The position numbers and the translations under genes are program-made. DNA of 64,000 nucleotides from Canna indica (lineage: Eukaryota > Streptophyta > Magnoliopsida > Zingiberales > Cannaceae). How positions within the stretch are numbered: the stretch's first letter is position 1; each line of letters opens with the position of its first letter. Below the pieces are notes generated by a model that did not search any database, was not told the origin of the DNA, and saw only the letters and a program-made list of their open reading frames with translations. Location of the stretch: positions 48,254,001 to 48,318,000 of the forward strand of contig CP136895.1 of NCBI GenBank assembly GCA_034359265.1, read 5' to 3'. Shown here one piece after another: positions 11,166 through 24,354 of the stretch.

Positions 11166-13080
11166 CCGCCGAAAAGGATCCCTATAGATGCGGCGTCCTG
11201 CACTTTTGATCTTCTTGCTTCTGTCTGAGACAGTGTGATGGAGAAGAGAGTCGCTGGAAAGGAACAATGTTTGAGAAATAAAGCAATCGGGATGATTTGG
11301 AATCTTGTATAAATCTCCTTATAGGAAAAAGGGAGCCGACAACAACCGATTCAATTCAAGATTTTTGGAAAAAATGTCATCGCATAAAATTTCTAGGTGA
11401 GTTGTCCACTCCTCATTCGATGGCTCTTTCAATTTAACCAAATAAATCAAAAAAATTGACCGAGAATTGTGCAATTGAGGTGGCAGCTTTTGCCTATTTG
11501 ATTTTGAATTCCGTGCAATGAAAAAGTCAAAATTGACGGCTGGAAAAAACTCTGCTCACCCATCGTCTGGTGCTTGCGCTGCACGTGAGCACCAGCGCCA
11601 GCATTGGTGTGTATGCAGTGCACGCGGCCGCTAGTGCAGGCTAGGCTCGGCCCAATGGTTTGGCTCGCCTGTGCCGGGCCGAGCCTAGAACAGAAGCAGT
11701 GTTTTTTTTCTCTTTTTATTTTCTTGATCTGGCCCATTTCGAATTGGGTTGTATTTAAATTGAATTAAGCCTCACAATTTATTTACATATTTTTTGCAGG
11801 GTTCTATTTTATTCAATTGATACAAGAAATGACATGATTACAAGGTATGTCATTTAAATCCTTGCTCCAACAAGAATAACTATGAATGTCAATATTTACG
11901 GCGTTGAATCTTGTCCATATATGGGACCTCAAATTTTAAATTACCATAAGGTTTATATAGTAAAATCGACTTTCGTCCTTATTTTTCTCTACCTTCTTTC
12001 TTATATTCAGGCATATATCATTAGAACACTTCACATCACATGTGTTCACATTTGTCCTCTACATCAACATACTTCATATCTTTTCAAGCATATCTACTGT
12101 TGGTTACGATATTGCCTATTGCATGTCTTTGATTTATTGTTGTTAACCACCTCAAACTTGCAAGTTGTACAACATATCTCGAACAAAATCCTTTTCGTCC
12201 AATTGCACTAAAGGCTTCACCGATCTGTGGTGAAGTCGCTGCTAACTCAGTTAATACTCGTTTGAGATATGATTCCATCATAGACCTAATTGCCTTCCAA
12301 AATAACAATTTGAAGTGGTGTACATTGTAATTCTTTTAGTTTGCGTACAAATATCAGTCATAATTCTATGCTCCACAAATGACTCTCATTCTCGTATTGC
12401 GTGCTCAAGTCTCTTAACATCAAACTTAGATGCATGAATATGAAACATTTGTTTACAATTCAACTTCAGAAGGAACACTAATGACGTAAAAATACAATTA
12501 TTTAACTTTCTAAAAGTAATAATTTTAACTTTCTTTTTATTGATAATTGAGTGTCCAGCCCTATCCTTCAGAAATTTCAAAGTCATTGAGAAACAGACCT
12601 AAGAATCACCTTGAAAAAAATCATAATTCTCCCATTCAACTATAACCTATGTAATGTGAAGCATTTGGTTGTTTCTATATCTACCAACGGTTGAAATTAA
12701 TTGTTTAAGTAAAACAGTTTTCAACATTCATCCAATCCAATAATCTAAAAACAACATTGCATAAAACTCTTTTTAAGAGCATCAAACCCGATGCATACTC
12801 TTTCTAAAATAGGGGTGATACAATCTCCCTATTACAAACAATAATGAAGAAACTTATAGGATTCACCTTCCGAAGTTCGGCTAAATAAGATTTGAACAGT
12901 GCATAGTGATTCTCTATAGAACCACAATATTTTAAAGACAACCTATCCCACTCTTTAACATTTAGATCTAGGCATGAAGATAAAAAAAATCTGGATTGAA
13001 TCCCTCGCCATAAGCTTTACATCCCCAATTTAGACTAATTTTAAATGTCTTCATATAGTTGTTTTCATAATTTCAATATC
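11166..13080. other. Unclassified sequence between LTRs
   Basis: No recognised domain. The stretch 11560-11700 is GC-rich and built of repeated gcc/ggc words. A strong plant-type acceptor, tattttttgcag, ends at about 11800 on the plus strand. On the minus strand, 12308-12084 encodes a 74-residue frame with the phrase TELAATSPQIGEAFSAIGRKG and 12586-12386 a basic 66-residue frame; I cannot assign either. This could be old flanking DNA or a decayed transposon. The join to the LTR fragment at 13081 is abrupt. Confidence 0.4.
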
Positions 13081-13330
13081 GACTAAATGCGGAAGCGATT
13101 AATAAAGTAATTAACTCAAACAAAGATAAGCAATGCTAACACAATGATTTATAGTAGATCGGCCCCAATGTGCACTCCACTACCTAAGCACCCCGCTTAG
13201 GATTTTCAAACTAATTTAACTAGATTGATTAGTTTCCTTACAAAGAGAAATTTACATCGTAGAGTCTCCGCTCTCAAACCGAATGCACTTGCACACCCGA
13301 AAGTATCAAGCCTTCCTACTGAGAGCACTC
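13081..13330 (-). repeat. Outer LTR fragment, piece 1 of 3 (truncated 3' end)
   Basis: The complement matches the 3' part of the gag-only family LTRs: the 'gcggaagcg' region, 'cggccccaatg', 'cactccactacctaagcacc' and the 'gagagcactc' end. The expected terminal ~130 bases (TG...CA end) are missing at 13081. The other pieces are 36654-36684 and 50372-51628; the two gaps are insertions with matching target duplications (cactc, aactc). Confidence 0.8.
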
Positions 13331-14768
13331 TGAAGGCGAGCGACACTAGAGTGGGGGTGAATAGTATGTTTACTAATTGTATTAGCCTAAATTCCAATTT
13401 TGATCGTTTGATAACTTGTTTAGGCAAGATGCAATTATGCGATTGAATACAGAAGCAAGATAAAGCAATTAAGCATAAATAATTTAAAACAACGCAAACA
13501 CAAGATTTATAGTGGTTCGGCCCCAATGCCTACTCCACTACCTAAGCACCCCGCTTAGTATTTCCAAACTAGTTTTACTAGATTAATTTACGTTTCCCTT
13601 ACACAGAGGACTTTTCACTTGAAGAGTCTCACTCTCGACCTAAGGTACTTCCACACCCGGAAGTCTCCGCCTTCTTATCGAGAGCACTCTTCCACCTCAA
13701 CCATAAGGGACAACTAAACTAATCCTAGTAAACACTAAGTTTACACAATGACTTTACACCTAACACCAGATAACCACTTCCAAATTCAGACCTAACAATC
13801 CTAGGTCTGTCACACTCAAATTCAAATAAAACGCATTCAAATAACAATAAAGATTACAATGAAAAGAGCTAATAATAAAACAAGAATAACTACTCTTTTC
13901 AATCCTTGTAGCCTTCAACTCGTCAAGATGTAGAGCTTGAACAAAACCTGAGTTGAACCCAGCTTGTGCGCTTGAAGAAGATGTTCGTGAAAGGAAACAG
14001 AGCGCACTTCAATCAATCGTTGGAAGGCTTTAATCTACTTTTAAAGTGCTCAAAAATTCGGTAGGAGTCAAGGAAGAAGATTAAATGAATCATATGAGGG
14101 TATATTTATACACTACTGAAGAAATGACCGTTTCAACGGATAGAAAACTATTCGTTATAGGCCGCTGGTCGAATGGTCGGTCGACCAACTGTTCGACCGT
14201 AGCTTCGTCCGCTGCTCTTTACTCTGTGTTCGGTTGACCGACGGGTCGACTGCCCAAATGCAAAATCATCTATCCCAATCTTCGGTCGACCCGTCGGTCG
14301 ACCGACGCGATCTGCGTCTTAGGGTATCAGCAGGTCGGTCTACCGCCTGAGCTACTGCCCATTTTGGACTTCCATCGGTCGACCGCCCGATCGACCGAAG
14401 TAGCTCTGCTACTTTTTACCTTCATAGGCTGAAGTTTATTTCTTCAGCCTATTTCTTCCGCGCATCATTTCCGGGTTCCGACTTTCAACGACCATCAACT
14501 TCGAGAGCTTTCAAGTGATCTTTGAGCCCGTCCAATACGTCTTAGGTGCACGCATCGCTCTTCGAGAAGTTCCCGCAACGAACCCGAGCGTGATGATCAA
14601 TGTCCTTCCGATTTCTGATTTCTTTCGATATTTTCGATCGAGGACATCGAACGCTAATTGATATGGAACCTAAAACATATTCTCAATGAAATCATTAGCC
14701 CCATGTTTGTTTTCATCAAAACCATCAAAACCAAGATTAAGGCTAAGGTTGAAAACCTAAAGCCAACA
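13331..14768 (-). repeat. 3' LTR of GO-2 (1438 bp)
   Basis: On the minus strand it starts TGTTGGC (14768) and ends CGCCTTCA (13331). The polypurine tract complement 'tctcccttttgatg' lies directly to its right. The palindrome array is at about 14165-14400. The sister LTR is 35223-36653; both are similar throughout. Confidence 0.88.
14160..14400 (-). repeat. GGTCGACC palindrome array in U3 of GO-2 3' LTR
   Basis: About nine GTCGAC-centred palindromes, for example tcggtcgaccgac and gacccgtcggtcgacc, are separated by unrelated linkers. Several show CpG decay to CA or TG. Confidence 0.65.
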
Positions 14769-14812
14769 ATGTCTCCCTTTTGATGATGACAAACATCCTT
14801 AAGAAAATATAA

Positions 14813-17342
14813 TGTCACACCCCAACTGAGGGTAGTGTGACCGGCCAGGGCCTATATCCTACCCTGAAGCTTACTGTCTACACTGACATATAAGAAACCA
14901 GAAGATATCGATAAAAAGAAACCTCAACACAAGCTTTATTTAAAGTTTTTCAAAGTTCACAATATATGTTTTCAAACCAAAGAGAAAATCATCATCGGAA
15001 CAAACTAAACATCTCAAATATCAAAGTTCTACAAACTTTTCCAAAACACAACTGTCAGTGCAGAAAAGGAAACAACTACTAAGACACTGGACTATGACCC
15101 AAGGACGCCGCTATGAGATATGGCATCACCACCCGCTCTCCAGCTGCACCATGCCGACAGGTCACAATCATTGCTCATGCTCTGCAAAAAAAATAAGGAA
15201 ACAAACTGTGAGTCCACTTGGGACTCAGTGAGCAGTTCTTGTGAACCTCCACATAATCCTTAGTTATTCAGGCATAACATATAAACAACATAATATATAT
15301 TCAGGGAGGTAAGTTACTTTCTAGTGTGACTGCTGACCATATGGGTCATTCTGTATAAACCATATATGTGAAAACTTGCCATCTTGGCCTATAAAGTCTT
15401 CGGCATCCGGCCCTTGGGCCTACTTATGGTATTAGAATCTCGGCTATAACCGGTCCTACCATACAAGGTAGAATCACACTGGCCGATCGGCTACATCATT
15501 GCAAGATGTAAACAAGAAATCCCGGGCCATCGACTAGGATGGTCCACTAGTCTCCGGGCACCGTCTGGGGTAGGGATAGCTAGTCCCACCCAACAGGGGT
15601 TTGACACCTAGTGGGCCCGCTGGTGCATCTCAAGAACCAAACATTGGCCAAGCTAAGCATTGGTCATTTCCGACCTCCACGCTTCTCGGTGGACCATCTT
15701 AAGCACATCACACAATCAAATGTCCTAGGGTCTCCTTATATACACTTGGGGCCCTTGCTCGTATCCGGCCCTAATTCGGGCTACAGGATCAATAAATTAA
15801 TGCTGCCCTTCCAAAATTATGCACGCCTAATAGTTCTAGGTTTCCAAAAATGTTTACTAGGAGTCCTAGAAAGTTGTGTCATCTAGTAGCTAAGTTTCCA
15901 TATATGCTAAGCATCTTGCAACGTCCAACATGTTGTCTAGCGTTATACGTTACCTTGGGTGAGGAATTCTATGTACCGACCTTGGAATTCCACCCATGAA
16001 CATTTTAGGACAACTTATATAATTTTTTTTAAAATAAGAATAACTTACAACAACTACTATATATACCTACGAGATTCATCAATAATCATTTATACACTGC
16101 ATTTAGAATTTATTTCAATAAGAAGCAACTTATAAAGCATGGTAAGATAACCATAAATTCACAACACACGAAATACTAAGCATGGTAACATATTTCATCA
16201 TTTCAAAAATTAAAGAGGAATGAGCTAAGGATGGTCACTAAGCAATCATTCCTACTATTACATAAATCAATAAATTTACTTGCCATGGTTAGAGTTCTTC
16301 CTAAGTATCATCATGTCTATATAGTTTTAGCAAGAAATTACCATAACTGAGATAAATATAGATCTATAGTTGTGACAATCTCTAAGATGAACATCAATCA
16401 TATGACACAAGTTCAACTTATCTATAAGCATGCGATCGCGAATCAAAACAACACAACCTGAAATCAAGCATGTTAAATCCGAGCAGTCCACTTTTTCTCA
16501 CCCTTGCCCCTGCTCGGCCGACTCAAGTAGGGTGACCCCCTGTTCGGCCGAGTTCTCATGGATGAACGAGCATGGTTGTGATAATGACACGAGTGATAAA
16601 TCTATAGATCTAACATATACGAACATAAAGCGATCTCTGAGTTTCGAGACGAGTGAGGAAATTGGGGAAAATTTTGGTATGACGTTTCTCCTTTTTCCTC
16701 TACTCGGCCAGCCCTCAAGAACGCGAAATAAACACGTTTAAAACACAAGATCATAGGAATACACAATGATTAAAGTTCTAATACGGAGAAACGCATCGAT
16801 CGGCAAGAACTTGCGAGAGAAAACCTAATTTCAAATCTTATAGGGCCGGCCACCCGCCTCCCTTCAAAAACTATGCTAACCACTCACCTTGATTGGATTC
16901 CAAGGAAGCCTCGATGAAGACGAGCTCCGATCTCCTCGAGAGTCAACGCGGACTCGGCGCCGACAAGATCTCCCCTCTCTCCCTTTTCCCCCTTGCTCAG
17001 GCTGTGTGCGGCTCCAAGATGAGCCGCACGATGCATGATGAGGGATTATATTCCCTCATCCACAAATGACTCAAATGCCCCTCATATGACTTAACCTCTA
17101 CTCGATTCGATCTGAGTCCGATTCGGGCTCTGATTCAGTCCGCACTCAAGAGTCGAACTCGACTTTAATAAACTTCTTATGCATAAAAGGTAATAACCAT
17201 TAAGCTAATTTAAACTTCATATTCTCATGAGTCGAGTTATATCTTCTACTCGAGGCGATTCTATGGCTCGACCCGACTAACCCCCGATCCGGTGCGCTGC
17301 ACCAAAATAGATTTTTATATTAGAAAATTTTTGGGTCTTACA
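14813..17342 (-). repeat. 3' LTR of the Tekay/Del-like Gypsy (2530 bp)
   Basis: It aligns along its length with 21954-24349 except for about 135 extra bases around 15780-15925, absent from the sister LTR. The complement of the polypurine tract lies directly to its right (17343-17360). Confidence 0.9.
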
Positions 17343-17362
17343 ACGTTCCCCCCTTAAGGGAA
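17343..17362 (-). promoter_or_regulatory. Polypurine tract of the Gypsy element
   Basis: The minus strand reads cccttaaggggggaacg immediately before the 3' LTR, the expected plus-strand primer site. Confidence 0.7.
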
Positions 17363-17461
17363 ATTCATCCTCGAATTTTGAGGATTCATACGGACTTACC
17401 AGATCTTCGAACAGGGAAGGGCAACGTTTCCTCACGACTTGCTCTTTTCCTAGGTAGCTTC

Positions 17462-18620
17462 CTATACGGAGTGATACTCCCACCTAACTTTTACCAAGGG
17501 AATTTCTTGGGACCTCAGTTTCCTGATCTGTCGGTCAAGTATCTCCACTGGCCTCTCCTCATACGAGACCATCGTGTCCACCTCAACCACAATCGGTTTG
17601 ATTACATGGGACTCATCCCTCACATATATTCGGAGCATTGGCACATGAAAAACCGGGTGAACTCTGCTAAGACTAGGTGGCAGAGCTAGCTCATAAGCCA
17701 CCACGCCTCTTCGCTAGAGAATAGGAAAAGGCTCAATGAACCTAAGGCTCAACTTTCCCCTCTTCCCACATCGAACCACCCCTTTCGTGGGGTAAACTTT
17801 TAGGAACACCAAGTCGCCCTCAGCGAACTCCAATTCCCTTGCTTCTTATCGGCATACATCTTTTGGCGACTCTGAGCTGCCAACAACCTTTCCTTTATCA
17901 GCTGCACCTTCCTCACCGCCTCCTCTTATCAGGTCAGGGCCTACCATGAGAGCCTCTTTAGTCTCAAACCAGCCCACAGGAGATCTACACCGCTGCCTAT
18001 ACAAGGACTCAAAGGGAGCCATGCAAATGCTACTATGGTAGCTATTATTGTACGAAAACCCAATCAACGGTAGATGCTTCTCCCAACTACCTGTTAGGTC
18101 CAGAACGCAGGCTCTCAGCATATCTTTCAGAGTTTTGGATGGTCCTCTCAGACTGCCCGTCTGCCTACAGATGGAAAGCCATACTAAACCGTACTTGAGT
18201 GCCCAAGGCTTCTTGGAAAGATTGTCAAAATCGGGCTATGAATTGGGTACCTTGATCTGATATGATCATCACTGGGGTACCATGATAAGCCACAATCCGA
18301 TCTAGAAATAGTCGGGCGTACTTATCTGCGGAAAATGTTGTCTTCACTTGAATGAAGTGTACGGTCTTGGTTAACCGATCCACTACCACCCAAATAGAAT
18401 CAAAGCCTCCTCTTGACTTAGGTAATCCGGTCACTAGGTCCATGGTGATTTTCTCCCAGTTCCACTCGGGCACCTTGAGGTTTTGCAGCAGCCCCGCAGG
18501 CTTTAGGTGTTCGGCCTTCACTTGCTGGCAGACCAGACATTTGGATATAAATTTTGCTATTTCTCTTTTCGTGCCCTACCACCAGTAATGTTATCGTAGA
18601 TCTCGGTACATTTTGGCAGC
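17462..18620 (-). pseudogene. Gypsy integrase with chromodomain-like tail
   Basis: On the minus strand, in order: a zinc-binding stretch (REIAKFISKCLVCQQVKAEH), the core with WEKITMDLVTGLP and MIISDQGTQF, a degraded third block with ADGQSERTIQ, the C-terminal SLSRVHPVFHVPMLRIYV and a tail ending in KVRWEYHSV. The tail resembles the start of a chromodomain, which in this lineage directs insertion to heterochromatin. The frame is broken at several places (stops between 18225 and 18121 and between 17846 and 17704). Confidence 0.88.
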
Positions 18621-19540
18621 TCCCGGATGCATCATATAAGTGGAACGATGGCCCAACTCTAGGTCTTGCCTGCGCACCTCTGCCATATCCAGCACCACGA
18701 TTCGGTCTTTGAACCTCAGCACACCCTCTGAGTCCAACCTGCATCCATTCTTTGCATCGCCTCTTTGCACCAGATCCTTGGTCAGCGCACAAAAGGTATC
18801 CTCTCCCTGCACGGCATGCAGCATGTCCACCAGCGTGGATTGTACCTGCAGGTGTGCCACCAAGGCACCTGAAACTGACATTGACAAGGTTGTACCCCCA
18901 TCTAGGCACAATACCAACTCTCGAGCTAGAGGCCTCCGCTTAATTTCCAAATGAGCCAAACTGCCCATGGATTTTTTGCTCAGAGCATCTCCTACCACAT
19001 TTGCTTTCCCCAGATGGTACACAATGGTGCAGTTATAACCCTTTAGGAGCTCCAGCCACCTCCTCTGCCCGAGGTTCAGCTCCTTTTGGGTAAGAAACTA
19101 CTGGAGGCTCTTGTGATCCTTATAGATCTTGCAAGTCTCCCCATACAGGTAGTGCCGCCAGAGCTACAGTGCAAAGACCACTGCTACAAGCTTTAGGTCG
19201 TGCGTCGGATAGTTCTTTTCATGAACTTCCAGCTGGCGGGACGCATAAGCTATAACTTTGCCAAACTGTATCAAAATGCAGCCCAAGCCAACCCAAGGAG
19301 GCATCACAATAGGCTACAAACCCTCCTGAGCCGGAAGGTATAGCCAACATGGGTACAGATGACAAACATTCCTTGAGCATCTAAAAGCTCGCCTCGCATT
19401 TGTCATCCCAAATGAACCTGACCTTTTTTTTGGGTCAACCAAGTCAAAGGGGCTGCAATTTTGGAGAAGTTCTCCACAAACTTTCGAGAGTACCCGGCCA
19501 AACCACGAAAACTGCGGATCTCAGTCACGCTAGTCGGCCA
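18621..19540 (-). pseudogene. Gypsy RNase H region
   Basis: The minus strand gives [20 protein letters not shown], then DHKSLQ and RRWLELLKGYNCTIVYHLGKANVVGDALSKK, the C-terminal part of Gypsy RNase H, with stops such as the one after HKSLQ. The next segment toward integrase (SMGSLAHLE...) is the usual linker. Confidence 0.85.
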
Positions 19541-20354
19541 TTACCAGTTCTGCACCACTTCCACCTTTGCAAGATCTACCCTTATCCCATCCTTGGATAC
19601 TACATGGCCCAAGAACCCTACACTTTCCAACCAAAATTCACACTTGGAAAATTTTGAAAACAAGCGGTGCTCTCTAAAGGTTTCCAAGACCATTCTCAGG
19701 TGCTTAGAGTGCACTTCCTCACTCTTGGAGTAGACCAGAATGTTGTCAATGAAGAATATCACAAAGCTATCCTGGTACTCTTTAAATACCCTATTCATTA
19801 GGTCCATGAAGGCAGCAGGTGCATTGGTTAAGCCAAAGGACATCACTAGGAACTCGTAGTGACCATAGCGAGTCCTAAAGGCCGTCTTAGCCACATCCTA
19901 GTCCCAGATTCTCAGCTGATGGTATCCGGACCTTAAGTCTATCTTTGAAAACCATTGTGCCCCTTGCAGCTGGTCAAGCAGATCGTCTATCCTCAGCAGT
20001 GGGTAACGATTCTTGATAGTCACCTTGTTCAGCTGCCTATAGACGATGCACATGCGCATCGACCCATCCTTCTTCTTTACGAAGAGAACCGGGGCACCCC
20101 AGGGTGACATGCTGGGCCGGATGAAACCCATGTCTAGCATTTCCTACAATTGCACCTTAACTTCTTGAGTTCGGCCGGTGCCATCCTATAAGGTGGAATG
20201 GAAATTGCCCCCCCTCCCCCGGGCTGCAGATCAATGCAAAAATTAACTTCCCTTCCGGGCGGCAATCACGGTAATTCTTCGGAAAACACATCAGGGAATT
20301 CATAGACCACTGGGGTTCCGCTGACATTCCTTGCCTCACCCCTTTCCTCCTCAA
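19541..20354 (-). pseudogene. Gypsy reverse transcriptase, catalytic motif altered
   Basis: The minus strand shows [66 protein letters not shown] and [13 protein letters not shown]. The box should be F/Y-x-D-D, but here it is FIDN, losing one catalytic Asp. An in-frame TAG separates the LRIWD and AKTAF segments. Upstream (20354-20157) the link to protease is frame-shifted. Confidence 0.9.
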
Positions 20355-20428
20355 CCATAGATATGAAGGCCAGGAAGGATTGGCAGCCGCCCTGAGCAGC
20401 TTATGAGCCTTTAGGGCTGAGATGACCC

Positions 20429-20812
20429 CTATCGGCTTGTTCCCTCCCCTTGGAAGGTGAGCTGCGACAGCCCAGGCTTACTAAACATCACTATTTTAGC
20501 TCTACAATCCAACATCGCAAAGTGCTCTGCCAACCAATCCATGCCAAAAATGACATCAAGCTCAAGTGTGGGTAGGAATGTCAAATCTGCAATCAGTACA
20601 TGGCCGCAGATGAGCACTTCGTAGCCTTGGCATATTGAATTTGCTAGGATTGCATTGCCCGTAGGCGTTGATACTACCAATGGCCCGTTGAGCATGGAGG
20701 GTGCCACTGGCAACTCCGCGGCAAAATTGGCAGATACAAACGAGTGCGTGGCACCCAGATCAAATAGAACATAAGCAGCGGATGAACATACTAGAATAGT
20801 ACATGTTACCAC
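20429..20812 (-). pseudogene. Gypsy aspartic protease
   Basis: A 127-codon frame reads LFDLGATHSFVSANFA, then ICGHVLIADLTFLP and DVIFGMDWLAEH, the RVP_2-type retrotransposon protease. The active site is DLG rather than the usual DSG. The rest of the fold, including the GMDWL motif, is intact. Confidence 0.9.
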
Positions 20813-21215
20813 TGCCTTAGACGCCTCTGCCTATCATAGATCATAGCAAACACCCTATCAGACGGTCTCTTTGAATGGCTCGCTTGTGGCCCCCTTTGAA
20901 TGCCACAGTCGATCCCCAGATCCCTGCGGCCGAAATATCTTCTTGGTCGGCCCGTCATTCCTCTCGAACGGCACCAAGGCTTCCTTCCGAAGGGTCTCAT
21001 CCACCACCCGTGCAAGAGTGGAATCCTCGGTGTAGTGGATGAGCCTGCCTATCTAAGGCCTAAATCCCCCAACAAATCTCTTGACCCTAGCAGTCTCAGA
21101 TGCCTCTGAGGTATGATGATATTTGGAAAGCCGGTGAAATTCCATCTCATATTCTGACATTGACATGCCACCAGACTTGCGCAGCATCTCAAAATCCCGT
21201 GCCCGCTTATCGCGA
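20813..21215 (-). pseudogene. Gypsy gag remnant
   Basis: The minus strand encodes KRARDFEMLRKSGGMSMSEY, then EMEFHRLSKYHHTSEASET and VKRFVGGFRP, the helix after the retrotransposon gag core (PF03732 type). The N-terminal two thirds of gag are absent. The CCHC knuckle expected before protease is not recognisable. An in-frame stop follows GGFRP. Confidence 0.8.
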
Positions 21216-21953
21216 ACACTCATTAATACATGACATGCTCTTGAATGCCAAAATCACTCGGCCCATGTCGGCCTCACAGAAAACAATACATTCATACGAT
21301 CCAAACTGGCCCAAACCTAGCAATCATACAAGTCGGTCCCTAGAATCTATCTAGCGAGCCTTCAACCTGGGTCCTCTCAGGTTGGGTATAGCCCACCCAA
21401 CCAAATCCACTCGGGTCTAAAGTTAGTATGGCTCCCCTTGGGTCTAACGTCAGCGTGGTTCACTCACGCAATATCAAGACCCAAAATCCACTCGTCGAGT
21501 CGGGACCAACTTGCCAAGTCGGTACGCTTCTCGGCTCGGCCATCGCTCATCGACAAGCACAAACACAATCAATATCCATGCACAGTACGCACAAATACAT
21601 AAAGAATATTTTCTACCGACAACTGGGGTACGCGTCTACGTGCCCCAACTCGACCCTCTCTTGGGTCTAACCTCTTGGCTCTATGTTTCATGACCCTATT
21701 TACTGCCACTGTTGCTCAGTGCAGCATTGGGAGCCTCCATTACACTATCACATAAAAGAAAATGTTTCCTGTTACATAATAAATTTTTCATAAGTTTTTA
21801 AAATTTACTAACAGCTTGGTGCGCTGAGTGTAATTGTGGTCGCCCGATCTCGTAGCAGAACTATACCGTATGTCGACACGCTAGCATTCGTCTCATATGG
21901 TACCCAACACTTAGTCATAGTCAAGACCTAACCTAGTGCTCTGATACAAACTT
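21216..21953 (-). other. Gypsy leader with altered tRNA-Met primer site
   Basis: There is no coding signature. Bases 21938-21949 are gctctgatacaa, the complement of TTGTATCAGAGC, which differs at one position from the canonical TGGTATCAGAGC tRNA-iMet primer site. It lies four bases from the 5' LTR. The preceding segment contains repeated 'ctcgggtct' words. Confidence 0.7.
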
Positions 21954-24349
21954 TGTCACACCCCAACTGAGGGTAGTGTGACTGGCCAGGGCCTATATCC
22001 TACCCTAAAGCCTACTGTCTACACTTACATATAAGAAACTTGAAGATATCGATAAAAAGAAACCTCAACACAAGATTTATTTAAAGTTTTTCAAAGTTCA
22101 CAATATATGTTTTCAAAACAAAGAGAAAATCATCATCGGAACAAACTGAACATCTCAAATATCAAAGTTTTACAAACTTTTCCAAAACACAACTGTTAGT
22201 GCAGAAAAGGAAACAACTACTAAGACACTGGACTATGACCCAAGGACGCGCTACAAGATATGGCACCACCACTCGCCCTCCAGTTGCACCATGCTGACAG
22301 GTCACAATCACTGCTCATGCTCTGCAAAAAAATAAGGAAACAAACTGTGAGTCCAATTGGGACTCAATGAGAGATTCTTGTGAACCTCCACATAATCCTC
22401 AGTTATTCAGGCATAACATATAAGACAACATAATATATATTCAGGGAGGTAAGTTACTTTCTAGTGTGACTACTGACCCTATGGGTCATTCTGTATAAAC
22501 CATATATGTCAAAACTTGTCATCTTGGCCTATCAAGTATTCGATATCCGGCCCTTGGGCCTACTTATGGTATTAGAATCCCGGCTACAACTGGCCCTACC
22601 ATACAAGGTAGAATCACACTGGCTAACCGGCCACATCATAGCAAGATGTAAACAAGAAATCCCGGGCCATCAACTAGGATGGTCCACTAGTCTCCGGGCA
22701 CCGTCTGGGGTAGGGATAGCTAGTCCCACCCAATTGGGGTCTGACACCTAGCGGGCCCACTGGTGCATCTCAAGACCCAAACACTGGCCGAGCTAAGCAT
22801 TGCTCATTTCCGACCTCCACGCTTCTCGACGGACCATCTTAAGCACATCACACAATCAAATGTCATAGGGTTTCCTTATATACACTTGGGGCCCTTGCTC
22901 GTATCCGGCCCTAATTCGGGCTCGTATCCGGTCCTACATGTTGTCTAGCGTTATACGCTACCTTGGGTGAGGAATTCTATGTACCGACCTTGGAATTCCA
23001 CCCATGAACATTTTAGGACAGCATATATAATTTAAAGAAAAATAAGAATAACTTACAACAACTACTATATATACCTACGAGATTCATCAATAATCATTTA
23101 TACATTGCATTTAGAATTTATTTTAATAAGAAGCAACTTATAAAGCATGGTAAGATAACCATAAATTCACAACACACGAAATACTAAGCATGGTAACATA
23201 TTTCATCATTTCAGAAATTAAAGAGGAATGAGCTAAGGATGGTCACCAAGCAATCATTCCTACAATTACATAAATCAATAAATTTACTTGTCATGGTTAG
23301 AGTTCTTCCTAAGTATCATCATGTCTCTATAGTTTTAGCAAGAACATTACTATAACTGAGATAAATATAGACCTATAGTTGCGACAATCTCTAAGACGAA
23401 CATGAATCATATGAAACAAGTTCAACTTTTCTATAAGCATGCGATCGCGAATCAAAACAACACAACCTGAAATCAAGCATGTTAAATCTGAGCAGTCCAC
23501 TTTTTCTCACCCTTGCCCTTGCTCGGCCGACTCAAGCAGGGTGACCCCCTGTTCGGCTGAGTCCTCAAGGATGAATGAGCATGGTTGCGACAATGACACG
23601 AGTGATAAATCCATAGATCTAACATATACGAACATAAAGCGATCTACGAGTTTTGAGACGAGCGAGGAAATTGGGGAAAATTTTGGCACGACCTTTCCCC
23701 ATTTTCCTCTACTCGGCCATCCCTCAAGAACGCAAAATAAACATGTTTAAAACACAAGATCATAGGAATACACAATGATTAAAGTTCTAATACGAAGAAA
23801 TGCATCGATCGGCAAGAACTCGCATGAGAAAACCCGATTTCAAATCTTATAGGGACGGCCACCCGCCTCCCTTCAAAAACTATGCTAACCACTCACCTTG
23901 ATTGGATCCCTTGGAAGCCTCGATGAAACGAGCTCCGATCTCCTCGAGAGTCGACGCAGCTCGGCGCCGACAAGATCTCCCCTCTCTCCCTTTTCCCCCT
24001 TGCTCGAGCTGTGTGCGGCTCCAAGATGAGCCGCACGGCTCATGATGAGGGATTATATTCCCTCATCCAAAAATGACTCAAATGCCCCTCATATGACTTA
24101 ACATCTACTCGATTCGATCCGAGTCCGATTCGGGCTCCGATTCAATCCGCACTCAAGAGTCGAACTCGACTTTAATAAACATCTTATGCATAAAAGGTAA
24201 TAACGATTGAGCTAATTTAAACTTCATATTCTCATGAGTCGAGTTATATCTTCTACTTGAGGTGATTCTACGGCTCGACCCGACTAATCCCCGATCTGGT
24301 ACGTTGTACCAAAATAGATTTTTATATTAGAAAATTTTCGGGTCTTACA
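21954..24349 (-). repeat. 5' LTR of the Tekay/Del-like Gypsy (2396 bp)
   Basis: Same ends as the sister LTR. It lacks about 135 bases relative to that copy near 22925. Substitutions between the two are scattered, giving a moderately old insertion that postdates GO-2. Confidence 0.9.
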
Positions 24350-24354
24350 TATAA

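Larger units (their letters stand above)
14813..24349 (-). mobile_element. Tekay/Del-like Gypsy retrotransposon, full length, defective
   Basis: Two long LTRs (14813-17342 and 21954-24349) start TGTCACACCCC and end GGGTCTTACA. The target duplication tataa flanks the element (14808-14812, 24350-24354). The internal order on the minus strand is primer site, gag remnant, protease, RT, RNase H, integrase, C-terminal chromodomain-like tail, polypurine tract. Long LTRs plus the HVPMLRIYV-type integrase tail fit the Tekay/Del chromoviruses; the lineage is inference. Many stops make it non-autonomous. It is inserted in the 3' noncoding end of GO-2. Confidence 0.92.

Noticed and set aside
11882..12211. 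109-codon ORF as a membrane protein gene
   Set aside because: The hydrophobic content follows from T-rich DNA, and there is no supporting homology or gene context.
16430..16741. 103-codon ORF present in both Gypsy LTRs (also 23439-23750)
   Set aside because: Its presence in both copies follows from LTR identity at insertion. It has no known motif and low-complexity composition.
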